From: Flavobacterium sp. 9
GTDB lineage: Bacteria; Bacteroidota; Bacteroidia; Flavobacteriales; Flavobacteriaceae
DNA length: 64,000 nucleotides
Assembly (NCBI RefSeq): GCF_002754195.1
Contig: NZ_PEEU01000001.1
Coordinates: 1,054,001 to 1,118,000, forward strand
Direction of reading: 5' to 3'
The notes beneath the pieces are model-generated. The model saw nothing but the letters and a program-made list of their open reading frames with translations. It was not told the origin of the DNA and searched no databases. The translations under genes were made by a program, and so were the position numbers. Each line of letters starts with the position of its first letter. Position 1 is the stretch's first letter. This document shows, piece by piece, positions 55,801 to 64,000 of this stretch.

Positions 55801-57639
55801 AGAGAATCCGGTTTTTGCAGCTGTAACTGTAAAGTTAAGTCCTGCTGTTAGACCTGCAACGCTGTAAACTCCGCTTGCATTAGAAGTCGCAGTTAAAACT
55901 GTAGATCCTGATGTAGCTGTAACTGTAACGCCTGAAACTCCTGTAGATCCGTTAAGAACTGTTCCGCTAACGGTGTATAACGGTTGTGATCCGTTGATAA
56001 CAACTCCTGTTTGGTTAACGGTTACGTTTGTTAAAGTTACCGGCGTAAAAGTATACGAAGCTTTTGCAGCTGTAAGTATATAATTTTGTCCTGAAGTTAA
56101 GTTGCTGAATGTAAAATTACCTCCTGTAGAAACTACTGTTTGCAATACTACATTGCTTGCATTTCTAAGTTCAACTGTTACATTTGGAACTAAAGCTGTT
56201 CCGTTTTTTACAGAACCTGCAATACTTACTGTTCCGGGAACAACGCTTCCAAATGATGTATCTACCTGAGTTAATAATGCATTTGGAATAGAACCTCTTG
56301 TGTCCTGAGATAATTCCCAAACCATACCTCCGGCAAGATTTTTTGATTTAATATATTGTACTTTTAAATCCATTGATTGTTTATCTTCATAAGAGATAAA
56401 CTGTTTTAAAGTAGCATTATACAGGTAAGGAACTTTTGTTGTATTATCAAAATATCTTACCCATCCTGCTGCTGCTGCAGATGATGTTACCTGCATTGTA
56501 TTTGGATCTAAATAAGCGTGTGAATTCGTAACTGGATTTCCTACCAAATCGCAAATTTCGATACTTCCTGATTTTTCACAAGCTGCCGGACCATCCCAAG
56601 TTCCTGTTGGATTTTGTGGATTTGTACATCCTGCAACAACATCTCTTGGAGCTGAAACGAATAATCCATTTGTTGAATTTGTCGCTACATGATCAAATTT
56701 CTTTCCGTAGAAAGGTAATCCCATGATTAATTTATTTGCAGGAAAACCAACAACGTTCAAATATTGATTTGTTAATTCGTCAAGGGATTCTGATTGTGTT
56801 GCGCCATAAAGTGGATCATTTGGGTTTCCACTTGCATATAAAGGTGCATTGTAGCATGTTTTATCATACCAGTTTCCACCAAAATCATATCCAAAATAGG
56901 TAATGTAATCACAATAAGTCGAAATATCTTCTGTCATTCCGTATTGTGCTCTGTTTGATGGTCCTAAATATTGCGATGCAACTTTACGAACATTGTTTCC
57001 GGCAGCAATCGAGATTAATTTATTTGGCATTGCCTGACGCATTGCTTTCAATAAATAAACTAAGTTTTTGTTGTCGTCCGGGCTGTACTTTTGTGGAGGA
57101 ATTGGTGCTCCATTAATTACTTCGGTACCATCTGTTCCACCAGAAAGAGGATATTCCCAATCGATGTCAAATCCATCGATAAATGGATATTTGGTAATAA
57201 AGTTTGCCATATCTGCAGCCAGAGCGGCTCTTGCTACAGGACTTGCAGCAATTGGAGAAAGATCCTGACCTTTTGTCCATCCTCCAACAGAGATTAAGAT
57301 TTTTAAGTGCGGATACTTTTCCTTAAGTTTCATTAAGTCATAAAAGTTTCCTTTTACAGGAGCATCCCACGGAATTCCACCTTCCATATGCTCAAAATCG
57401 GCATAGGAATCTAAACATAACAACTTTGTATTCTCCGGATGTGCCGGATCGAAAGTTGTACCATAAAACGAATAATTCAAATGCGTTAATTTACTTCCGT
57501 CTATCTTAGGAACATTGAAATCCCTGGCATAAATAGACCATTGCGCATAATACCCTACTACCTTTTTACCGTGAGCTGGTTGGGCTAACGCGAGTAAGGG
57601 AAACAGTAACAAAAAAAGCAATCTGTAATAATGTTTCAT
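52900..57639 (-). CDS. chiA: ChiA-type chitinase with two GH18 domains and T9SS sorting domain
   Basis: 1579 residues from the ATG at 57639 (MKHYYRLLFLLLFPLLALAQ, signal peptide); the frame opens 40 codons earlier without a signal. The N-terminal GH18 domain (about 25-455) has the catalytic motif FIDGFDIDWEYP. The middle (about 470-1150) carries repeated transthyretin/carboxypeptidase-regulatory-like modules (ISGTVKNGTVAVAGAKVEIV twice, YTVSGTVLNG several times) and Ig-like linkers. The C-terminal GH18 domain (about 1170-1480) has FDGVDIDFEGG. The last ~85 residues are a type A T9SS sorting domain (VDVFNILGQTLVSHKN). F. johnsoniae ChiA has the same design and size and is cut into endo- and exo-acting parts. 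It is the last gene of the chitin locus. Confidence 0.95.
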   Translation of the reverse strand: MKHYYRLLFLLLFPLLALAQPAHGKKVVGYYAQWSIYARDFNVPKIDGSKLTHLNYSFYGTTFDPAHPENTKLLCLDSYADFEHMEGGIPWDAPVKGNFYDLMKLKEKYPHLKILISVGGWTKGQDLSPIAASPVARAALAADMANFITKYPFIDGFDIDWEYPLSGGTDGTEVINGAPIPPQKYSPDDNKNLVYLLKAMRQAMPNKLISIAAGNNVRKVASQYLGPSNRAQYGMTEDISTYCDYITYFGYDFGGNWYDKTCYNAPLYASGNPNDPLYGATQSESLDELTNQYLNVVGFPANKLIMGLPFYGKKFDHVATNSTNGLFVSAPRDVVAGCTNPQNPTGTWDGPAACEKSGSIEICDLVGNPVTNSHAYLDPNTMQVTSSAAAAGWVRYFDNTTKVPYLYNATLKQFISYEDKQSMDLKVQYIKSKNLAGGMVWELSQDTRGSIPNALLTQVDTSFGSVVPGTVSIAGSVKNGTALVPNVTVELRNASNVVLQTVVSTGGNFTFSNLTSGQNYILTAAKASYTFTPVTLTNVTVNQTGVVINGSQPLYTVSGTVLNGSTGVSGVTVTATSGSTVLTATSNASGVYSVAGLTAGLNFTVTAAKTGFSYTPTSTVYNAISANQTLNFAQGAPIVYYTVSGTVLNGTTGVSGVTVTATSSGGTFTATTNSTGAYSIANLPSGGTYTVTAALAGQTFTPASTVYTNLIANKTLNLTQDAVVVPTNKISGTVKNGTVAVAGAKVEIVLPWTDSTHNWKSVIAVTDAQGKYSFDNSVVAGYTTVTSLKLNTWENGEVVYLPNNLANFPVPANPTVYNFNTSSTAKTALAAANLISGTVKNGTVAVAGAKVEIVLPWTDSTHNWKSVLATTDASGNYTFDNSVVAGYTQILSLKLNAWENGDVTYYPNNLANFAVPTTATVYNFNRQAVVATKPVVTITAPTASAIAINLGSSINFVASVGLSAADATTISSVVFSLDGQTISATNSSGTYTSVWTPAANQFSASHTLTVTATASNGTTDAKTYSFTLSCSGANCPNSLPVITWNSPSNTTVNQSTFQVVPISVTAVDSNGSVSGVTITINGGTFNMTAGTNNTYTYNFTPSAYQDYPVVIKATDNQSGVTTLNNTIKIAPVSTNRFIPLPSKIILGYAHSWENAGAPFLYFSQMVGSKFNVVDYSFVETVNRDGYTPVLTTNDNRYLTNGVFNKQLLKNDIKSLRDSGVPVIVSIGGQNGHVVLDNVTQKNIFVNGLKAIIDEYQFDGVDIDFEGGSMNFSAGGLRDISYAGISAYPRLKNVVDAFKELKAYYGPGFLLTAAPETQYVQGGYSTYTDTFGSFLPIIQNLRNDLDLLAVQLYNTGGENGLDGQYYGSAKKANMVTALTDMIIKGYNIATTGMHFDGLPASKVLIALPACPSAAGSGYLTPAEGISAMHYLRTGTAFTGRTYTMQPGGPYPSLRGLMTWSVNWDASSCGNSSELSKAYATYFASQSSAKTLAVENVPSKSSKTVAYFKNNALSVSNDNEDIAQVDVFNILGQTLVSHKNVQNNKEILLQDQSFSTKQLFLVVVTDKAGKRQSFKVLNFLN

Positions 57640-57731
57640 AATTAAATTAATATTGGTTAATAAAAAAAAATATTCCAATCGTAATAAGTTACATACCGCA
57701 ACTCTGTATATAAAATGCAACAACTGGGATT

Positions 57732-57766
57732 CAACCAATTGCAAAAAAAAAGATTGCAACCAATTG
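57732..57766. promoter_or_regulatory. Direct repeat CAACCAATTG x2 upstream of chiA
   Basis: CAACCAATTG at 57732-57741 and 57757-57766, 25 bases apart and separated by an A9 run, about 100 bases upstream of the chiA ATG. The rest of the 510-base gap (57640-58149) holds one hairpin and AT-rich sequence. A regulator-binding role is a guess. Confidence 0.3.
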
Positions 57767-58052
57767 GAAATTAATTCATATAACTTCTAAAAATAAATAT
57801 TACTATTACTGATTTTATCCATAATCATTGGTGAATAGTAGTGATTGATATTTATTTAATTTTTAAAAAATTAGTTTAAATACAAAAGATAAATTTGGGG
57901 TTCATCGATTTTAATACTTTAATTGTTTGTCATGTTTTCTTTTAATCTATTCTGTTTATTTGGTTTTAAATGTTACTATTTGGTTTCTATAATTCTTATA
58001 CTTATATTCTTTTTAACAGGTTTTTATAGCGCTTTTTTCGGTTTTTACCATA

Positions 58053-58086
58053 ATTATCTCTACTAGAAATCTCTAGTAGAGATAAT
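58053..58086 (-). terminator. 15-bp perfect stem-loop between hexosaminidase and chiA
   Basis: ATTATCTCTACTAGA (58053-58067) and its exact inverse (58072-58086) with a 4-nt loop, 64 bases after the GH20 stop. On the minus strand it is followed by a T-poor tract, so it may be a processing or stabilising hairpin as well as a terminator. Confidence 0.6.
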
Positions 58087-58149
58087 GAATTACTAAATAA
58101 TCATGGTAACTTAAACTTACTAAACACTAATTCAAACCAAACTTTCTCT

Positions 58150-60216
58150 TTATATCAATTTCTTAAGACTCGCATAAACTGATAACTCAACATCTGCGTG
58201 ATCTTTTGTGTTACATTGTTCGATAAGGCTTTTTAAATCCTCAGCTTTCAATGTTGATTTATTATCTAAAACAAGTAATAATTCTTGTGATGCATCATTT
58301 AATTTTTTCGACAAAGGCAAAATTGGCTGTACTAAAGGTGCGTTTGCACTCAACTCAATTAATCCTTTATTTAAAGCAATCCATTTAGTGAAAAATGCGG
58401 TAACTTTTGCTTTATTTTCAGGTGTCTTATTTGCTAAATACTGATTTACAGCGTCATCAAAAGCTAAAGATCCTTTAGCGTCCGGTCCGCATGCATCTGC
58501 AAAAAGTGTAAACGGTGAATACATTTGATATTCTGTTCCTCCTTTATTACGCGTGTATCCTTTTAAAGGTTCGCATACATTTGAAAATTCTTCAAGCAAT
58601 TCTATGTTTTGATTGTTTGAGACGTTTCTCAAAATAACCCCTTTGTTACGAATGTGTGTTAATCCTAATTCTTCTAATCTAAAAGATATTACATCAAGAC
58701 GTTTGCGCATACTTGCTAAATCTGTAATATCTTCTGCTGACCAAAGTCTTTCTGCAATTGCTGCTGTTCTTGGCCAAATTCTTGAATCTAAAGTTGTTGG
58801 TGTTGTAAGTTCTGTCCACATTGTAGCTTCTCCACCTAAAATTCTTGCTTTTTCTTCGGCAGTTAAATCTGCTCCTTTTGGCATTGGATCATTCAAATAA
58901 TGACTTGCAACAGGATACATTAGATCGATATAATAGCCATTTGATAAAACTGTTTTATATCCTTTTTTTACTGCATCTGTTAAAGATTGTCCTGCAACCA
59001 TTCCTTCATTTGGACCTCTCCAAGAATGAATAATAGCATCTTTTGACATGTTTTTAGTCAAAATTTCTTCCCATCCCATTAATTGTTTTCCATGTTTTTT
59101 AAGCATTGGAACTAATTGCATGGTAAAATAAGTTTGCAATTCATGATTGTTGGCTAACTTATTTTTCTTCATGAACTCTTGAATTTTCGGGTTTGCGTCC
59201 CAGTCTTTCCCTTCATTTTCGTCTCCCCCGATATGAAAATAAGCGCCGGGAAATAAGGGACAAACCTCATCAAAAATTTCACTTAATAATTGATATGTTT
59301 TAGGATTTGAAGGATCTAATGTTGGCGAAAAAATACCCGCATTTCTTTCAATTCCATAGGTAGCAATTGCTGTACCTTGAATATTTTTTTCAGAAGTTCC
59401 TCCTGTCAGTGTAATCACCTTGCTTCCAATTTCTGGATAAGCCGTTAAAATTGCAGATCCATGACCAGGAACATCTATTTCAGGAACTACTAAAATACCG
59501 CGCTCATCAGCATATTTTACGATATTTCTAATTTCCTCTTGTGTGTAATACATTCCATCCGAAGCTACATCTATAAGCTTCTTATGTTTTTTCATTTCGA
59601 TTCTCCAACCTTGATCATCAACCAAATGCCAGTGAAAAACATTCATTTTCATTGCTGCCAATCCATCGATATTTCTTTTGATTACATCAACTGGCTGAAA
59701 ATGTCTTGAAACATCAATCATTACACCTCTCCATGTAAATCTTGGAAAATCTGAAATTTGTGAGATCGGAAAATAAAACGAATTGTTATTATTCTGCAAC
59801 ATTTGCAATAACGTTTCAAGGCCATGAAGTGCTCCTAAATCGCTGGTTGCATTTATTGTAATTTGATTTTTCTTGATGTCTAAATGATAACTTTCATCTT
59901 CATATAAACCAATTTTTCCACTTTTAGTACAGTTAATCTGAAGCTCAGCTGTTGGAACTTCGTTTAATTTTGTAATAAAACCTTGTTGAAAAAAGATACC
60001 AGTTCTACCATCTAAGCGGCGTAAAAAACGAGTCACTCCACCAAAAATTCGGGGACTAGGATTTCCGGTAATGTTTACTTTAAAGTTTTTATCTAAAGCA
60101 AAATTCCCGTCGTTTAAAACAACACTTTGAGGCCACGGCATAAGATTTAGCTGCTCTTTTTGAATTTGAGCACTAGAAGTTACACCTGCTAATAGTAGGA
60201 CTAATAAATATTTCAT
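58150..60216 (-). CDS. Beta-N-acetylhexosaminidase, GH20
   Basis: 688 residues with a signal peptide (MKYLLVLLLAGVTSSAQ). An N-terminal GH20b domain (about 25-140) precedes the catalytic TIM barrel (about 143-490): RGVMIDVSRHFQPVDVIKRN, MNVFHWHLVDDQGWRIEM, VVPEIDVPGHGSAILTAYPE, and the catalytic pair in YFHIGGDENEGKDW (HxGGDE). A C-terminal helical region follows. It removes terminal GlcNAc from chitooligosaccharides, probably in the periplasm. No sorting domain is present. It lies between the NagB fusion and chiA on one strand. Confidence 0.95.
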   Translation of the reverse strand: MKYLLVLLLAGVTSSAQIQKEQLNLMPWPQSVVLNDGNFALDKNFKVNITGNPSPRIFGGVTRFLRRLDGRTGIFFQQGFITKLNEVPTAELQINCTKSGKIGLYEDESYHLDIKKNQITINATSDLGALHGLETLLQMLQNNNNSFYFPISQISDFPRFTWRGVMIDVSRHFQPVDVIKRNIDGLAAMKMNVFHWHLVDDQGWRIEMKKHKKLIDVASDGMYYTQEEIRNIVKYADERGILVVPEIDVPGHGSAILTAYPEIGSKVITLTGGTSEKNIQGTAIATYGIERNAGIFSPTLDPSNPKTYQLLSEIFDEVCPLFPGAYFHIGGDENEGKDWDANPKIQEFMKKNKLANNHELQTYFTMQLVPMLKKHGKQLMGWEEILTKNMSKDAIIHSWRGPNEGMVAGQSLTDAVKKGYKTVLSNGYYIDLMYPVASHYLNDPMPKGADLTAEEKARILGGEATMWTELTTPTTLDSRIWPRTAAIAERLWSAEDITDLASMRKRLDVISFRLEELGLTHIRNKGVILRNVSNNQNIELLEEFSNVCEPLKGYTRNKGGTEYQMYSPFTLFADACGPDAKGSLAFDDAVNQYLANKTPENKAKVTAFFTKWIALNKGLIELSANAPLVQPILPLSKKLNDASQELLLVLDNKSTLKAEDLKSLIEQCNTKDHADVELSVYASLKKLI

Positions 60217-60375
60217 TTTTACTGTTTTTGAAAAGATGTTATCTCAAGACAACATTAATAATAGATAATAGAAACAAAACTCAGAATGATCTCTCTATTG
60301 AACCTCACAAATCGCTATGAAATCAATCTGAATTTTGAATTTGATTCGCTCCAAACCGAATCTTAAAAAACAACT

Positions 60376-62313
60376 CTAGTAATCAAAACGCTTAAAAGCT
60401 TCAATTGCTTCGTATTCAGCCAATCCTAATTCATCGTATAGAATTGCTGTATTTTTATTACGGTCTTCGGCTCTTACCCAGAATTCTCTTGAGTCATTTC
60501 CTTGGAACATTACTCTGTCTTTTTGAGATTGGTGGTACAAAATCGCATGACGTTTTAGTAATACTTCTGATGGAGAAAGCGGAACTGCCATGTCAATTTC
60601 GTGAATATCCCATTCGTGCCAAGCACCTCTGTACAACCACAACCAGCAATCGTCCATGTATTTTTGTGGTTTTAATTCTTTTAAAGCCGCAAAAATTGCA
60701 TTAAGACAAACTTCGTGTGTTCCGTGTGGATCTGCCAAATCTCCTGCAGCAAATACCTGATGTGGTTTTATTTGTGCGATAATATCTTTTACAATCGCAA
60801 TATCTTCAGGTCCTAACGGATTTTTCTTAACCTGTCCTGTTTCGTAAAACGGAAGATCTAAAAAGTGTGTATTCTCATCTTTCAGCCCAATGTATCTTGT
60901 CGCTGCATAAGATTCTCTACGTCTGATTAATCCTTTTAATTTTCGAACTTCAAGAGAATCGATTTGATTTTCTGATTTGTTATTCAAAAATTCAATTACA
61001 GATTTAAAGTTGATTCCTGCGCCTGCTTCACCAATAAAATCTTTGGCAACCTCAGCAAATTTCAAAGCTTCGTCGTCTGTAACGGCAATATTTCCGGAGG
61101 TTTGATATACAACATGTACATCATGACCTTGTTTTATCAATTTTGAAAAAGTTCCTCCCATAGAAATCACATCATCATCAGGATGCGGACTAAAAAGAAT
61201 CACTCGTTTTTTTGCCGGATTGGCTCTTTCCGGACGATGAGAATCGTCTGTATTTGGTTTTCCACCTGGCCATCCTGTAATGGTATGCTGCAAAACGTTG
61301 AACATATTGATGTTCAAATCATAAGCAGAACCTTCTTGCGCCAAAAGATCAGACATTCCGTTGTTGTTGTAATCTCTGTCGGTTAATTTTAATATTGATT
61401 GTTTTGTTTTTTGGCACAACCAAACAATCGCTTTGCTTTTTAATTCCTGATTCCAGATGCATTCTCCAACCAACCAAGGCGTTTTGAAACGCGTTAATTC
61501 TGATGCTGCAGACTGGTCTAATACGAAAGTCGCATTAGGGTGATTTTGTAAAAATGTCGCAGGAACTTCTGAACTGATATCCCCCTGAATAGTTCTCTTG
61601 ATGATATCGGCTTTGTTTTGTCCCCAAGCCATTAGTACAATTCTTTTTGATCTAAGAATTGTAGAAACTCCCATGGTAATCGCTCTTTTAGGAACGTTGT
61701 CAATGCCATTAAAATCTGATGAAGCATCTACTCTTGTAATATGATCCAGAGTAATAATTCTGGTTCCTGAGTTAATGTGTGATCCCGGTTCATTGAAACC
61801 TACGTGACCTGTACGACCAATTCCTAACAATTGAAAATCAAGTCCTCCAGCATTTTTAATATTCATTTCGTAATCGATACAATATTGATTTAATTCATCA
61901 ATATGTACGGTTCCGTCAGGAATATTAACATTTTCAGGTCTAATATCTATGTGATTAAAAAGATGCTGATGCATGAAATAATGATAGCTCTGATTGTTCT
62001 CTTTTGTCATTGGATAATATTCATCCAAATTGAAAGTGATTACATTGCTAAAACTCAAGCCTTCTTCTCTGTGCATTCTCACTAATTCCTCATATACTTT
62101 TATAGGAGAAGAACCTGTTGCTAAACCTAATACGCAAGATTTACCTTTGTCTTGTTTAGATCTAATTAATTGCGCAATTTCCTGCGCTACAATTACTGAA
62201 GCTTCTACAGAACTTTTGAAGATTTCGTTATGAATTTTTTCAAATCGAGTTTCTTCAAATTTTCCTGCGCTTTTATAGCTGATATCAGGTTTTATTTCTA
62301 AAGCACTTTTCAT
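60376..62313 (-). CDS. nagB: Glucosamine-6-phosphate deaminase fused to a PIG-L deacetylase domain
   Basis: 645 residues. The N-terminal half (about 1-310) is NagB: VLGLATGSSPIKVYEELVRM (phosphate loop), ITFNLDEYYPM, LLGIGRTGHVGFNEPGSHIN (with the active-site His) and MGVSTILRSKRIVLMAWGQN. The C-terminal half (about 370-600) is a PIG-L/LmbE domain with RVILFSPHPDDDVISMGGTF (zinc-binding HPDDD) and AAGDLADPHGTHEVCLNA. NagB converts GlcN-6-P to fructose-6-P and ammonia; PIG-L enzymes deacetylate GlcNAc groups, so the fusion could supply both steps. Such fusions occur in other Bacteroidota. No signal peptide: cytoplasmic. Confidence 0.94.
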   Translation of the reverse strand: MKSALEIKPDISYKSAGKFEETRFEKIHNEIFKSSVEASVIVAQEIAQLIRSKQDKGKSCVLGLATGSSPIKVYEELVRMHREEGLSFSNVITFNLDEYYPMTKENNQSYHYFMHQHLFNHIDIRPENVNIPDGTVHIDELNQYCIDYEMNIKNAGGLDFQLLGIGRTGHVGFNEPGSHINSGTRIITLDHITRVDASSDFNGIDNVPKRAITMGVSTILRSKRIVLMAWGQNKADIIKRTIQGDISSEVPATFLQNHPNATFVLDQSAASELTRFKTPWLVGECIWNQELKSKAIVWLCQKTKQSILKLTDRDYNNNGMSDLLAQEGSAYDLNINMFNVLQHTITGWPGGKPNTDDSHRPERANPAKKRVILFSPHPDDDVISMGGTFSKLIKQGHDVHVVYQTSGNIAVTDDEALKFAEVAKDFIGEAGAGINFKSVIEFLNNKSENQIDSLEVRKLKGLIRRRESYAATRYIGLKDENTHFLDLPFYETGQVKKNPLGPEDIAIVKDIIAQIKPHQVFAAGDLADPHGTHEVCLNAIFAALKELKPQKYMDDCWLWLYRGAWHEWDIHEIDMAVPLSPSEVLLKRHAILYHQSQKDRVMFQGNDSREFWVRAEDRNKNTAILYDELGLAEYEAIEAFKRFDY

Positions 62314-62352
62314 TTCTTTTTCTTTTTTTGCTATTTACAATTTTGGTTTTTG

Positions 62353-62388
62353 AAATGGTATAAGCAATTTGCATTGCTTATACCATTT
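62353..62388 (-). other. 15-bp perfect stem-loop between susD and nagB
   Basis: AAATGGTATAAGCAA (62353-62367) and its exact inverse (62374-62388), 6-nt loop, no U-run on the minus strand. Such hairpins after susCD genes typically stabilise the susCD transcript or limit read-through to downstream enzymes. Confidence 0.6.
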
Positions 62389-62426
62389 ACTAACCAAACT
62401 TAAATTCTTTTAATCTTTATCTTTTA

Positions 62427-64000
62427 TTAGAATTTGTTCACTCCAGTATCCCACCAAAGTCTTGTTGCTCCAGTATCAACACCTCCTAAAAGGCTAACAC
62501 CTTGTGCATATCCAGTTGGATTAGAAGTTTTCTCATTTACATAGAAATTCAATCTTCTTACGAATGTACCATTCGGAATTTTTCCTCCTGAAAAGTTATT
62601 TACAGGTAAAAATAATTTTGGATAACCTGTTCTTCTTGTTTCAGCCCAAGCTTCTTGTCCGTCAGGGAAGATAGCAATCCATTTTTGAGTAATAATTTTT
62701 TGCAATTTAACTTCGTTAGAAGCTGCATCAGACCATTTTACTGTTACTAAGTTTTGTGCAGCAATATTATTTGTAGCATTCAACGGGTCTGTAAAAGCAG
62801 CTGGCAATGCAACGTCATCATTAGTATAAGCAGATGCGCTTCCTGCACCCAATTGTGCGAATGAAGTTGCAATTCCTGACTCATAAAATGATTGAGCAGA
62901 TCCACCAACATTCCATCCTTTTAATGCCGCTTCAGCTTTCAAGAAGTGAGATTCAGCTGCACTAAACCATGGGATTAAGTTGTTTTCTACAATTGGTCCA
63001 ACTTTAGAGAATAAATCTGCTTGAGCTGTTCTATACTCAGCATCAACTATAGAACCCATTCTAATACCTTGATAAACTCCGCCCTTAGCTTTATGGAAGA
63101 AAACATCTCTTCTTGGGTCATTATAACCATTCATGATAGAAGTAATTGCTCCACCAGCATTAATATCTGCCCATGGACCTGTATAAGTTTTAACAGGGTG
63201 TTCAGCCATATAAGCCATGTTATCAGCATTAGAAGTGATTACACCTAAACCGGTTAATGCTGCTTCACCTTCTGCTTTTGCTTTTACAGGATCGATATTA
63301 GAAATACGGATCGCTAAACGTAATCTTAATGAGTTAGCAAATTTTACCCATTTTTGTATACTTCCACCAGCTGTAGTTCCATCTGTAGCATCTCCTGAAG
63401 GGAAAAATGAAGCAGTAGCATCTGTTGCTTTTGGAGTTAAGATATCAATAGCAGTTTTTAACTCTGCAAAAAATTGATCATAAACTGCTTTTTGAGAATC
63501 GTAAGGAGTTGTTCCGTCTGCGTTACCAAAACCTGAATAAACGATTGGTCCGTAATAATCAGTTGTTTTGTGCATTGCATATACTTTCAAGATCAAAGAC
63601 CAAGCATAAAATTGAGGGTATTTAGTTTTTGTTAATTTCTCAAGATTATATGCATTAACCATCTCTCTTTGATATTTCTGAACCCATTCAGCACCATTCC
63701 AACCATCTAATAAAGCATAAGTTGAATTGTTTGCATTACCTTCAAAATCATGGGGAGTTCCCATATATCCTGAAAAGATATCTGCATTTAAGTTAAACTG
63801 AATATCTCCTTGCCAGTCATCTGCAACCAGAATATACATTCCTCTTTGCATTGTCTTAAGAGGTGCTTTTACCTGATTAAAGTCTTGTTCTAATTGACCG
63901 TTATTAAAGCCAGCTTCATTGGTATTTATGTCCTCAAAGTTACTTGTACAGCTGGCTAATGAAAGGGCTAAAGCTGAACCAAATATTAATAATTTATTTT
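62427..64000 (-). CDS. SusD/RagB-like chitooligosaccharide-binding lipoprotein, 5' end outside window
   Basis: The frame is open to the window edge. It includes a lipoprotein signal just inside it (KLLIFGSALALSLASC, lipid Cys), so only a few N-terminal residues are missing. About 524 residues are visible. SusD features are the early SNFEDINTNEAGFNN, helical TPR pairs (YAWSLILKVYAMHKTTDYYG), SAAESHFLKAEAALKGWNVG, and the C-terminal QKWIAIFPDGQEAWAETRRTG. This variant belongs to the SusD/RagB-like 2 branch. It works with a SusC-type TonB receptor expected just upstream. Linkage to chitinase, hexosaminidase and NagB predicts chitin oligosaccharides as ligand. Confidence 0.93.
   Translation of the reverse strand, partial: NKLLIFGSALALSLASCTSNFEDINTNEAGFNNGQLEQDFNQVKAPLKTMQRGMYILVADDWQGDIQFNLNADIFSGYMGTPHDFEGNANNSTYALLDGWNGAEWVQKYQREMVNAYNLEKLTKTKYPQFYAWSLILKVYAMHKTTDYYGPIVYSGFGNADGTTPYDSQKAVYDQFFAELKTAIDILTPKATDATASFFPSGDATDGTTAGGSIQKWVKFANSLRLRLAIRISNIDPVKAKAEGEAALTGLGVITSNADNMAYMAEHPVKTYTGPWADINAGGAITSIMNGYNDPRRDVFFHKAKGGVYQGIRMGSIVDAEYRTAQADLFSKVGPIVENNLIPWFSAAESHFLKAEAALKGWNVGGSAQSFYESGIATSFAQLGAGSASAYTNDDVALPAAFTDPLNATNNIAAQNLVTVKWSDAASNEVKLQKIITQKWIAIFPDGQEAWAETRRTGYPKLFLPVNNFSGGKIPNGTFVRRLNFYVNEKTSNPTGYAQGVSLLGGVDTGATRLWWDTGVNKF

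Noticed and set aside
55313..57297. Plus-strand ORFs within the chitinase gene
   Set aside because: They are antisense to conserved GH18 and linker domains and have no independent support.

Overview
The window is AT-rich chromosomal DNA from a Bacteroidota bacterium, almost certainly a Flavobacterium (F. johnsoniae-like). The evidence is the TTG-N20-TAnnTTTG promoters, PorP/SprF proteins, type IX secretion sorting domains, a giant SprB-type adhesin, a SusD protein in a chitin-utilization locus, and abundant Flavobacterium-style intergenic palindromes. There are no rRNA genes, no tRNA genes I could recognise, no CRISPR array and no complete insertion sequence. The only structural RNA found is RNase P RNA (minus strand, about 10439-10748).

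Layout. 1-7 kb: the 5' end of a RecD-like helicase, a DUF3822-rsmD pair, an outer-membrane beta-barrel protein and a histidine kinase/response regulator pair. 7-14 kb: 2-dehydropantoate reductase, a dicarboxylate symporter, rnpB, BON/LysM envelope proteins, a cupin operon and small hypotheticals. 14.6-16.4 kb: dnaX, split by a -1 shift at an A10 run. 16.4-22 kb: an oxidoreductase, a Crp-type regulator, a TMEM175-like channel, and the polyphosphate cluster sixA-ppk1-ppx. 22.4-37.7 kb: a type IX secretion surface locus with a small secreted protein, a ~3890-residue adhesin with a vWA domain, three near-identical repeat arrays and a type B sorting domain, then a PorP/SprF protein and a TPR-PD40-OmpA protein. 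38-43 kb: CAP-domain lipoprotein, pdxH, rnz, a STAS-like protein, pyrB and pyrR.

43-52.5 kb is the accessory part. It holds an AAA ATPase/DUF4435 pair that looks like the PARIS (AriA/AriB) anti-phage system, with the ATPase gene broken by one in-frame stop codon. It also holds an ABC-F protein with an unusual second P-loop, a RhuM-family gene bracketed by two 97%-identical 152-bp elements with 19-bp terminal inverted repeats, a TlpA-like protein, a WG-repeat protein, and an unknown gene embedded in tandem and dispersed repeats.

52.9-64 kb is a chitin-utilization locus on the minus strand: susD (5' end beyond the window), a NagB-PIG-L fusion, a GH20 hexosaminidase and a two-catalytic-domain GH18 chitinase of the ChiA type. 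Together these bind chitin oligosaccharides, hydrolyse them to GlcNAc and deaminate the amino sugar. Secretion of the chitinase and of the adhesin would both depend on a type IX system encoded elsewhere.

The strongest leads are the PARIS-like pair with its nonsense codon, the RhuM gene between paired inverted-repeat elements, the dnaX slippage site, and the homogenised repeat arrays of the adhesin. All calls come from reading the sequence. No database search was run.
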